DNA of 64,000 nt from Globodera rostochiensis (Eukaryota; Nematoda; Chromadorea; Rhabditida; Heteroderidae). Both the position numbers and the translations under genes were made by a program. The stretch is from the NCBI GenBank assembly GCA_018350325.1, contig JAEVLN010000009.1, positions 2,129,388-2,193,387 of the forward strand, read 5' to 3'. The stretch's first letter is position 1. Each line of letters opens with the position of its first letter. Below, piece after piece: positions 37,801-47,453 of the stretch. Under the pieces are notes generated by a model that did not search any database, was not told the origin of the DNA, and saw only the letters and a list, made by a program, of their open reading frames with translations.

Positions 37801-40800
37801 AACCGCCAGGCACTGATCCGTGCGGCACTAAAAGTCCGGCACTGAACAGTGCGACACTGAACCTCCCGCACTGAACCTTGCGGCAGTGAACCGTCCGCAC
37901 TGAATCGCCCGCACTGAACCGTCCGGCACTGAACCGTACGGCACTGAACCGCCAGGCACTGATCCGTGCGGCACTGAACCGTGCGGCACTGAACCGTCCG
38001 GCACTGAACCGTCAGGCACTGAACCGTCACGCACTGAACCGCCAGGCACTGATCCGTGCGGCACTAAACGTCCGGCACTGAACAGTGCGACACTGAACGT
38101 CCGGCACTGAACCGTGCGGTACAGTACCGTCCGGCACTGCCCGTGCGGCACTGAACCGTGCGGCACTGAACCGTCCGGCACTGAACCGTCAGGCACTGAA
38201 CCGTCAGGCACTGAACCGTACGACAATTAACCGCCCGGCACTGAACCGTGCGGCACTGAACCGTCCGGCACTGAACCTTGCGGCAGTGAACCGTCCGGCA
38301 CTGAACCGTCCGGCACTGAACCGTGCGGCACTGAACCGTACGGCACTGAACCGCCCGCACTGAACCTCCCGCACTGAACCTTGCGGCAGTGAACCGTCCG
38401 GCACTGAATCGCCCGCACTGAACCGTCCGGCACTGAACCTTGCGGCAGTGAACCGTCCGGCACTGAACCGCCCGCACTGAACCGTCAGGCACTGAACCGT
38501 ACGACAATTAACCGCCCGGCACTGAACCGCCCGCACTGAACCGTCCGGCACTGAACCTTGCGGTGAACCGTCCGGCACTGAACCGTCCGGCACTGAACCG
38601 TGCGGCACTGAACCGTACGGCACTGAACCGCCAGGCACTGATCCGTGCGGCACTGAACCGTGCGGCACTGAACCGTCCGGCACTGAACCGTCAGGCACTG
38701 AACCGTCACGCACTGAACCGCCAGGCACTGATCCGTGCGGCACTAAACGTCCGGCACTGAACAGTGCGACACTGAACGTCCGGCACTGAACCGTGCGGTA
38801 CAGTACCGTCCGGCACTGCCCGTGCGGCACTGAACCGTGCGGCACTGAACCGTCCGGCACTGAACCGTCAGGCACTGAACCGTCAGGCACTGAACCGTAC
38901 GACAATTTACCGCCCGGCACTGAACCGTGCGGCACTGAACCGTGCGGCACTGAACCGTCAGGCACTGAACCGTCAGGCACTGAACCGTACGACAATTAAC
39001 CGCCCGGCACTGAACCGCCCGCACTGAACCGTCCGGCACTGAACAGTGCGGCACTGAACGTCCGGCACTGAACCGTGCGGTACAGTACCGTCCGGCACTG
39101 CCCGTGCGGCACAGAACCGTGCGGCACTGAACCGTCCGGCACTGAACCGTCAGGCACTGAACCGTACGACAATTAACCGCCCGGCACTGAACCGCCCGCA
39201 CTGAACCGTCCGGCACTGAACCTTGCGGCAGTGAACCGTCCGGCACTGAATCGCCCGCACTGAACCGTCCGGCACTGAACCTTGCGGCAGTGAACCGTCC
39301 GGCACTGAACCGCCCGCACTGAACCGTGCGGCACTAAACGTCCGGCACTGAACAGTGCGGCACTGAACGTCCGGCACTGAACCGTGCGGTACAGTACCGT
39401 CCGGCACTGCCCGTGCGGCACTGAACCGTGCGGCACTGAACCGTGCGGCACTGAACCGTCCGGCACTGAACCGTCAGGCACTGAACCGTACGACAATTAA
39501 CCGCCCGGCACTGAATCGCCCGCACTGAACCGTCCGGCACTGAACCGTGCGGCACTGAACCGTACGGCACTTAACCGCCCGGCACTGAACCGCCCGCACT
39601 GAACCGTTCGATACTGCCCGTGCGGCAGTGCGGCACTGAACCGTCAAGCACTGAACCGCCAGGCACTGATCCGTGCGGCACTAAACGTCCGGCACTGAAC
39701 AGTGCGGCACTGAACGCCCGGCACTGAACCGTGCGGTACAGTACCGTCCGGCACTGCCCGTGCGGCACTGAACCGTGCGGCACTGAACCGTCCGGCACTG
39801 AACCGTCCGGCACTGAACCGTGCGGCACTGAAGCGTACGGCACTTAACCGCCAGGCACTGAACCGCCCGCACTGAACCGTCCGGCACTGAACAGTGCGGC
39901 ACTGAACGTCCGGCACTGAACCGTGCGGTACAGTACCGTCCGGCACTGCCCGTGCGGCACTGAACCGTGCGGCACTGAACCGTCCGGCACTGAACCGTCC
40001 GGCACTGAACAGTGCGGAACTGAACGTCCGGCACTGAACCGTGCGGCACTGAACCGTCCGGCACTGAACCGTCAGGCACTGAACCGTCAGGCACTGAACC
40101 GCAAGCACTGATCCGTGCGGCACTAAAACGTCCGGCACTGAAACCGTGCGGACAGACCGTCCGGCACTGCCGTGCCGCACTGAACCGTCGGACTGAACCG
40201 TCAGGCACTGAACGTCGGCACTAACCGCCCGGCACTGAACCGCCCGCACTAACCGTCCGGCACTGAACCGTGCGGTGAACCGTGCGGCACTGAACCGTCC
40301 GGCACTGAACGTCGGCACTGAACCGTCCGCACTGAACCGCCGGCACTGAACCGTGCGGCCAAACGTCCGCACTGAACGTCCGCACTGAACGTCCGGCACT
40401 GAACCGTGCGGACAGGATCCGTCCGGCACTGACCGCCCGCACTGAACCGTGCGGCACTGAACCGTGCGGCACTGAACCGTCCGGTACTGGACCGTCAGGC
40501 ACTGAACCGCCAGGCACTGATCCGTGCGGCACTAAACGTCCGGCACTGAACAGTGCGGCACTGAACAGTGCGGCACTGAACGTCCGGCACTGAACCGTGC
40601 GGTACAGTACCGTCCGGCACTGCCCGTGCGGCACTGAACCGTGCGGCACTGAACCGTCCGGCACTGAACCGTCAGGCACTGAACCGTCAGGCACTGAACC
40701 GCCAGGCACTGATCCGTGCGGCACTAAACGTCCGGCACTGAACAGTGCGGCACTGAACGTCCGGCACTGAACCGTGCGGTACAGTACCGTCCGGCACTGC

Positions 40801-41133
40801 CCGTGCGGCACAGAACCGTGCGGCACTGAACCGTCCGGCACTGAACCGTCAGGCACTGAACCGTACGACAATTAACCGCCCGGCACTGAACCGCCCGCAC
40901 TGAACCGTGCGGTACAGTACCGTCCGGCACTGCCCGTGCGGCACAGAACCGTGCGGCACTGAACCGTCCGGCACTGAACCGTCAGGCACTGAACCGTACG
41001 ACAATTAACCGCCCGGCACTGAACCGCCCGCACTGAACCGTCCGGCACTGAACCTTGCGGCAGTGAACCGTCCGGCACTGAATCGCCCGCACTGAACCGT
41101 CCGGCACTGAACCGTCCGGCACTGAACCGTCAG
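25805..41133. repeat. Satellite array, 15-bp GC-rich monomer, about 15.3 kb
   Basis: The monomer is GGCACTGAACCGTCC, about a thousand copies. Common variants are GGCACTGAACCGTGC, a 14-bp form with 'cgcccgcactgaac', 'cttgcggcagtgaac' and 'cgtacgacaattaac'. A landmark block 'gtgcggtacagtaccgtccg' recurs at irregular 130-700 bp spacing, showing higher-order duplication. A block with 'cagtgcggaactgaac' recurs near 30956, 37578 and 40008. The ends (25.8-27.9 and 36.5-41.1 kb) are regular; the middle is eroded by single-base losses. Because 15 is divisible by 3, the array is open in several frames and yields spurious proteins with 5-residue periods. Confidence 0.97.
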
Positions 41134-41990
41134 GCTCCTTCCTAGCAATAACTTTTTAGACTCAAAAAAAAAAGTTCGATCAATTGTTCGAACGGTTTAA
41201 GTGTTCGGCATCCGCTAAAACGGAGCTCGGATTCGCGTTCTTCACACGAGTTCTGAACGATTTTTTGAGGGTATTGTCAATTTTATTGAGGTGAACGAAT
41301 GGGGTAAAAGGGAACGAATAGAATGCTACGAATTGGCGGGGAACGAATCGTGTGACTTCCATTTTTGCTTTAAAAGAATTATTCAACTGTTCAAAAAAAA
41401 CTTACAAATTCGTAAAATATACTAGTGACATTGCAAGTGCCAACGTCGGCTCTGCTCCAGTCACTTCTTTCCAAGTCAGGCTTTTTCCTAAAAAGTTTTT
41501 GTTGAAATAAATGCACAATAGATATCTGTCCTTTTTCCAGCTTAATGTTTTAACGGACGTTCTCTTTCGACAACTAATGAAATTTTCAGGGAAATTTAAG
41601 AATTTCTAAAATGTCAGTATTTCAAAAGCCTATAACTTTAAACTCTAACGAATAAGATGAAATTAGAAAGTAATTGAGAAGAATCATTCAAAAAAAGCCA
41701 AGCGGTTCAATTCATTTTTTAAAAAGTTCAATGTTCAAAAGTACCCAAAATTGAGGGTATAGTTTTGTCGAAATAACTTTTTCACGAATTCTCTAATTGT
41801 TTTAATTTTTTAATAGCCCATAAAATGCTCTACAAAACCCAAAACCGGCTAAACTCTTTTTGGGCAGTGTACTAGCTTTAAAGTTGGTACCAAACCGCTT
41901 AATTGATTGACTATAAAAAGATTTCATAATAACACTAATAAAATTAGATAACTATTTATAACCAAATTCGCATGTAAAAGCATTACTTAC
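41134..41990. other. Intron sequence right of the array
   Basis: At about 41625-41760 there is sequence homologous to the interior of the foldback at 24910-25362 ('aagccaagcggttcaattca', 'aaaattgagggt'). No exon is seen until the family exon at 41991. Confidence 0.55.
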
Positions 41991-42188
41991 AATCGCATCC
42001 GCAGCAGTTTGATTTGCTGTGCCATCCTTATATGCGCGAGCGCTGCGCTTTCGTGCTTTTGTAAATGTCGCACAAAGCCATCCTCCGCCTCTTTTGGGTC
42101 ATCAAATTCGCCTATAATGTAAAGTTATTAACCTTATTTGTTAGATGAAAAATAATGCCCTGACCTCCATCCTTTCTGGGCCTGGTGC

Positions 42189-42602
42189 TCGTCTTTGGGT
42201 TAAGTTAACCCGGGTTAACGGCTAAACCCCGGTATAAACCCGGGTTTAGTCCCTTCTTCCCTTCAATTTTTACTCTTATTTGGGAAATTTTTTAATTATT
42301 TTAAAACAAAATCAAATAATTTGAAAATATGTTTAAATAAATTAAAATGATTTTAAAACTCAATTCTAAGTGGAACTTGAAACTTTTTAATAATTTTTTT
42401 TTTTAATTTTTCGATCTTGTTTTATAAAAACTTTGCCGATTTTTAAAACTAAAAAATCTGCTATGAATATAAATTTAAAAGAAATATTTAAAAATTAATT
42501 GATTTAATTTACAGCACTAATTTATCGAAAATAAACCGTTAACCCCGCCTCGAGTTTGGGTTAAGAATCCTTAAGAAAAAATAAACCCGGGTTAGATGAG
42601 CA
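42189..42602. mobile_element. Inverted-repeat element with AACCCGGGTTA blocks
   Basis: The ends 'ggtgctcgtct' and 'agatgagcacc' are inverted, each followed inward by 'ttaacccgggtt'-type blocks, around an AT-rich interior. No target duplication could be identified. It lies between exons 1 and 2 of the decayed secreted-protein locus. Confidence 0.6.
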
Positions 42603-43230
42603 CCCCAACCCGGGTTTAGGCCCGTTTCTGGTTTAATGCCCCCGGGGCCATGACCTCCACCCTTTCTGGTTTAATGCCCCCGCCCCCGACATGGCCGCCT
42701 CGACCATTCCCGACTTTCCCGCTCCCGTGGGATCAGAGAGTAACCTAAATTGAATTTTTATACATGAACTCACTCAGATCCTTGTCGCTGCTCACTGGGT
42801 GAACAAAAGCCGATGCATGGGAAATGAGTAGGAGCGCACATATGGTATAAGACCAAAATGATTAAAAAAGGGAGTAATCGTAAAATTTAAAAAGGGTTGC
42901 CGAACTCGAAGTTGAATTTTCGTCGTCGGGGGCTTTTTTCAAACTTACTCCCATTTTTCCCCTTTTTGATCAGTATCAAAAGTTTCGAAATTTTTAAGAA
43001 AAATGCAAGAAAAACAGAGAGATCGACATTATGGTTTTTGGCCAAATTTAAAGGGTTATAACTTTTTTCGTAGGTGCTCCCGCGCAAAATTTGAGATTCG
43101 TGCGCTAGGCTTAGAGTGGAGTAATTGCCATATTATTTGGGTCACTCGTTTCTGGGCCCTCTGGTCAACATTTATTCCGGAATTTTTTATCCAAAACATC
43201 TGAAAAATATTACATTTACAATTGTGAGTG

Positions 43231-45147
43231 TTTTTTCGAAGCGTTGCCGGCCCGGGTTGATGCTGTGCTCGTCCAACTGTCGATCGTACATGGTGAGGAA
43301 CTCGTCCAGTGCGCCGTCATCACCAAAACCGCCCCACTCCGTGTTCACGCACATCTCCGACGGTAGACCATCTTCAAAATGGGCAAAAAATTAAGTTAGA
43401 AATTGATGAATACGATCAAAATTGAATACCAAATAGTTAGCTAAGCTCTACCTTCCGCCGGGTTCACTCCTTGCAATATTATCCCGGTGGTGTCGTTGAG
43501 CACCGCCACCACATCAATGTCCTCGTCTTCGCGGCGTATGCACACTTCGCGCAGCAGCTGCACCACGTCCTCGTCCACAACGCCGGAGGCCTGAACAGAA
43601 AAAAAATTCAAAAAATCAGAAAGAAATGCTTTTATAAATATAAAATATGGCCGGTTGCGATCGCAAAACCCCAAAAAGATGGTGGCATCCGGCACAGTCA
43701 AAAAGATGGCAAAATGAACGTCGATATCGGGGAACGAGTTGGTGGGGAAGGGGTGGGGGCGAGTCGATGACCGTTCATTTACCTCGTGCTTTCCATCCAC
43801 CAGGTCGTCAATTTTGGCGTCCAACAAGTCCTTGAATGTCGGATGGAAGCGGTAGACGGAGCCGTCAACGCCGACGGTGACGAACGGACGCTGCATGCGC
43901 TTCAGCAACGCGGCAATCCCGCATGCGCAAAAGTGCGCGGCGCGCGTGCTGACCAACGAGCACACGTACGCAATGTTGGCACAGTCGGACGGCGTCGAGT
44001 TCCAAATGCCTGCAATTTTTTGTTTTTGACACTTTTCAATTATTGACACAACTAGAGAGAATCTCGTCTCGAGATCGAAAAATCTTGACTCGAGATCTCG
44101 CAAAAATCTTGACTCGAGATCTCGCTCGAAGCTCAAGTCCGGGCTCTAGACACAACCGCTGCCGACTGACCAATTTCTTGCAACATCTCCTCAATTCGGC
44201 CAAATGGATTTTCGTTGTCGTCATTGCCCATTTGACTAAAAAAATTTAAAAATGATAAAAATTGTTAAAATTTGGAAACAATTCTATAATTACCTTTCAA
44301 TGTCGGACACCAATTTGGTCGGGAAACAGCCAGGCTCCGAAATTCGCTCGGTGTCCCCGCTCAGCAACAGCCCACGGCGGGTCAAATCCTCGAGCACCAA
44401 GCGCACCAATTCACCCTGAAAAATTTCGAAAAAAATTCCGAATGGAAGGAAACAAGGCAATTAGTGTTTTAATTACGGAAAAACTTGATAAATAATTTTT
44501 AATAAAATGAAATTGGTTGATTAAAACCAAAGTCAAAAAAAAAACGGACCATGTACATGCCGGAAATTGTTTTTTCGAAGCGTTGCCGGCCCGGGTTGAT
44601 GCTGTGCTCGTCCAACTGTCGATCGTACATGGTGAGGAACTCGTCCAGTGCGCCGTCATCACCAAAACCGCCCCACTCCGTGTTCACGCACATCTCCGAC
44701 GGTAGACCATCTTCAAAATGGGCAAAAAATTGAATTATAAAATTGATAATATAATCAAAATTGAATGCCAATTAGCTAAGCTTTACCTTCTGCCGGGTTC
44801 ACGCCATGCAGTTTGTGCACGTTCTCCAACTTCTCTAGGTAAGCAGCGTTGCAGCCTGAATCATTTTTGTGTACTTTCAGTTAAAAATGTTTTTTTTATG
44901 GAATTCGAATTTGAAAATTTTGGATTTTAGAAAAACGGTCCAGGGTTCGAGAATTTTTGAAAAATTAAAGACACTGACCGGTGCCAACAATGACGCCAAT
45001 GTAGCAGTACTTTTCGAAAAAAGAGCAAGCCAACATTGTGCCGGTGGTGTCGTTGAGCACCGCCACCACGTCAATGTCCACGTCGCCGCGGCGTATGCAC
45101 GCCTCGCGCAGCAGCTGCACCACGTCCTCGCCCACAACGCCGGAGGC
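43231..45147 (-). pseudogene. Hexokinase pseudogene: exons 5-10 plus a second 5/6-7 block
   Basis: It is a duplicate of the hexokinase at 5565-9755. Exon copies in order are 5 (45147-44979), 6 (44855-44787), 7 (44710-44550), 8 (44415-44294), 9 (44235-44171) and 10 (44009-43783). All six keep their exact lengths and splice sites. Instead of exon 11 there follows a second exon 5 (from 43590) fused directly to the end of exon 6 (to 43452), lacking 99 coding bases and the intron. A second exon 7 follows (43371 to about 43231, truncated). Exons 1-4 and 11 are absent. Intron-4-like sequence continues to about 45515. The second exon 5 has several amino-acid changes ([21 protein letters not shown]). 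It is not expected to give an active enzyme. Confidence 0.93.
44051..44150. mobile_element. Inherited TAGAGCCCGG MITE in pseudogene intron 9
   Basis: It occupies the same position and target sequence (gacacaac on both sides, minus-strand view) as the element at 8791-8877. One end has lost CCGGG and the inner 'gagatctcg' blocks are amplified. It dates the hexokinase duplication to after the MITE insertion. Confidence 0.85.
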
Positions 45148-45198
45148 CTGAACAGAAAATTTTTTAAACAATATTATTTTTTAATTTTGTGTTTGAAC

Positions 45199-45411
45199 TA
45201 GGTTTGCATGGGACCGGTACCGGGACGGGATTTCCCGGGGTTTTCAGGTAATAATTTAGCAGAATCTCAAAAAAATTGATTATGGATGAGGCAATAGACG
45301 TTGAGACAATGAGGAAGATATTTTTTAATAATAAAAAACATTTTGTTTTACCATTTAACATCACAAAAAATTTTGTGCTCCCAGTAAGTCCCGGGATCCA
45401 GTGCAACCCTA
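45199..45411. mobile_element. hAT-type MITE inserted in pseudogene intron 4
   Basis: The ends are TAGGTTTGCATGG and, inverted, TAGGGTTGCACTGG. They are flanked by identical 8-bp repeats GTTTGAAC at 45191-45198 and 45412-45419. The parent hexokinase intron 4 (7279-7458) lacks it, so it inserted after duplication. Confidence 0.92.
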
Positions 45412-45593
45412 GTTTGAACATCCACGGTTCGATTCAAAATGCTTTTAAAATATTAAATATGGCCGGTTGCAATCGCAAAACCTAAAAAGGTGGTGGCATC
45501 CGAGACAGTCAAAAAAATGACAAAATTTCAAAAAAAGTGGATTACACGGGACTCAAAAATGTGGCAAATGCCACCGAATGGCTGTTCAAAACT

Positions 45594-45720
45594 AAATTTA
45601 TATATAAAAATAAATTTATTTGTATCTTTTTGCGGAGCATACGTGCTGAACAACAAACCGCGGCAAAACAAAGATCGCTCCTACAAATGGACCTGACATA
45701 AAGAAGTAATTAATGCAATT
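45594..45720 (-). pseudogene. Duplicated 5' region of the 132-aa secreted-protein gene
   Basis: It is homologous to 53216-53345, the upstream region, start codon and first intron of the gene at 52477-53265 (shared 'gttgttcagcac.tatg', 'aataaatttattttt'). Here the ATG is followed by ctcc instead of the gt donor, and the signal-peptide exon is missing. A dead fragment. Confidence 0.7.
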
Positions 45721-45824
45721 AAATTAGATAGAAATATGATTTATAAAAATGTTGGTTAATTTATGAAATTATTATTTTTATTTATTTTTTGCATTTTATT
45801 ATTGGACAAAGTGTGTTTTCAATC

Positions 45825-45945
45825 AGGAATGGGCGCCGACGACCTCCAAAAAATTTTGAAACTCGAATTCCGGGGCTTAAAAATTTTCCTCGGCAAATTT
45901 TATTTCGGAAGCCGGAACTCGGAATTCCGACCATACCGGATTTAC
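45825..45945. mobile_element. Degenerate CAGGGATGG-family MITE
   Basis: 'caggaatgggcgccgacgac' at the left and 'ggaattccgaccata' at the right follow the layout of the intact element at 11745-11835, with extra interior sequence. Confidence 0.55.
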
Positions 45946-46081
45946 ATGGACTAAAAAGCGTCAAATATGTACTTAAAATAGGGACTATAACTAGTGATCG
46001 AGTATTTTTTTACAAAACTCGTTTATTTCGGAAATCTTGGCATTATCAAAATTTGTAAATTAGTTTGGGAAGATTGCGGTT

Positions 46082-47016
46082 AGACCCCGGCACTTGTTAT
46101 TATTTGTGACTATGAAATTAACATATTGTAGTATAATTTATGGGTTCGTATTTTATCTTCCACTAACATCGAGTCACGTATTATAACATCCAATCACGTA
46201 TTATAACATTCAATCACGTATTATAACATTCAATCACATATTACAACATCCAATCACACGCTCCCCACATATTTTACCATCCATTCTGTTCCGAAGGAAA
46301 GGAAAATAGTGTGGGAGTTTGACGAAAAAGAAAAGAAATAGCGTGCTTGTCAGACGCTCACACACTCTAACTATTTCGTCACTTCCTCGCACTCTATCTC
46401 TAACTATTTCTTCATTCCTCGCACGCTATTTTGTTCGTGATTCAGGTCATGTATTACCACACGCTGTGTTAGATGAAATGGGAAATAGCGTGTGTGAGAC
46501 ACGTCTAAACGATACACTATTTCATTTTCCTCGCACTCTCTTTTTCTTCAGGACATCTAGGCCCGTACAAATCCTGCTGGACGCGTGCGTGCGCGTACAA
46601 ATCCTGCTGGACGCGTGCGTGCGCGTACAAATCCTGCTCCACTAACATGAATCACGAACAAAAACAGTTAGAGATAGAGTGCGAGGAAGTGAAGAAATAG
46701 TTAGAGTGTGTGAGCGTCTGACAAGCACGCTATTTCTTTTCTTTTTCCTCAAACTCCCACACTATTTTCCTTTCCTTCGGAACAGAATGGATGGTAAAAT
46801 ATGTGGGGAGCGTGTGATTGAATGTTGTAATATGTGATTGAATGTTATAATACGTGATTGGATGTTATAATACGTGATTGGATGTTATAATACGTGATTG
46901 GTTGTGGTATGTATTCAAAAAGTGTTATGGCGTGTTAACGCGTATATTCAAATGTTAAGATATGGAAGGACCGTGTTATTTCCATAGTCACAAAGAATCA
47001 CAAGTGCCGGGGTCCA
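46082..47016. mobile_element. Foldback element with 9-bp target duplication
   Basis: The arms begin 'gaccccggcacttg' and end 'caagtgccggggtc'. The inverted arms include 'cacgtattataacatccaat' iterations and 'gtgtgggagtttgacgaaaa' and are about 300 bp or longer. Direct repeats ATTGCGGTT flank it at 46073-46081 and 47017-47025. A 9-bp duplication with long arms is the Mutator-like pattern. The centre has three copies of 'gcgtacaaatcctgctggac'. No transposase is present. Confidence 0.9.
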
Positions 47017-47101
47017 ATTGCGGTTCAAAAAAATCTGCAATAGAAAAAATTATTTAGTCAGTCGGGGATTTGAATTTGAACCCCCAGGCAACCCACATCA
47101 C

Positions 47102-47334
47102 TAGGGCTGGCATTTATATGCACATAAAATCTTGAAATATGCGCATAAAATATACACCAAAAATTGCAAAATATGCACAAAAAATGAAAAAATATGCACA
47201 TAAATTTTTCCAAATTCAATGTAAAATTTCCCTAAAATCTTTAACCCCGGTAGCTCCGAGTCCCACCCGGGGTTACCATTTTACTTTACTCAAATACTTA
47301 TAAAATATGCATATAAATAGCAATGCCAGCCCTA
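47102..47334. mobile_element. hAT-type MITE carrying a tRNA-like fragment
   Basis: The ends are TAGGGCTGGCATT and, inverted, TAGGGCTGGCATTG. They are flanked by identical 8-bp repeats CACATCAC at 47094-47101 and 47335-47342. 'atatgcacataaaa' iterations fill the interior. At 47244-47281 it contains 'aaccccggtagctc' and 'cacccggggttaccatttt', matching both ends of the tRNA-like sequence at 4367-4445 with the middle deleted. Confidence 0.92.
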
Positions 47335-47453
47335 CACATCACACACCATCATACCACGAGGTCACCAATTAAAAGAAATCTTCAAAATCATCTTCTTTTA
47401 TATCTTGTCCTTTATTTTACTTTGGGCTTGCTTATAAGAGCCCCGTCGAAACA

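Larger units (their letters stand above)
23513..42845 (-). pseudogene. Secreted-protein family member, decayed copy with a 16-kb intron
   Basis: This is a paralogue of the gene at 47454-52089. I do not recognise the family. Pieces found are 42845-42774 (LLLISHASAFVHPVSSDKDL, second half of a signal peptide), 42111-41991 (EFDDPKEAEDGFVRHLQKHESAALAHIRM), about 25617-25440 (FEAWKAATRSFCTSFIAQAHITFAEC) and 23704-23513 (IALNFAQLFNTFELYCARLQKK.., stop TAA). Compared with the intact copy, a deletion of about 95 bp upstream of 42845 removed the start Met and the first half of the signal peptide. Exon 3 is one base out of phase with exon 2 at the matching splice site. The exon 3/4 junction is unresolved in both copies. 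Intron 2 contains the 15.3-kb satellite. It could still be transcribed from another start, so pseudogene status is inferred. Confidence 0.65.

Noticed and set aside
25805..41133. Dozens of long open frames on both strands, up to 419 codons, with repeats such as TVQCR, GSVPD and RFSAG
   Set aside because: They are a by-product of a stop-free 15-bp monomer whose length is a multiple of three. They switch frame wherever a monomer has lost a base and have no start context, splice sites or domain.
25805..41133. CRISPR-like array
   Set aside because: There are no unique spacers of constant length; the units are contiguous 15-mers and the host is a nematode.
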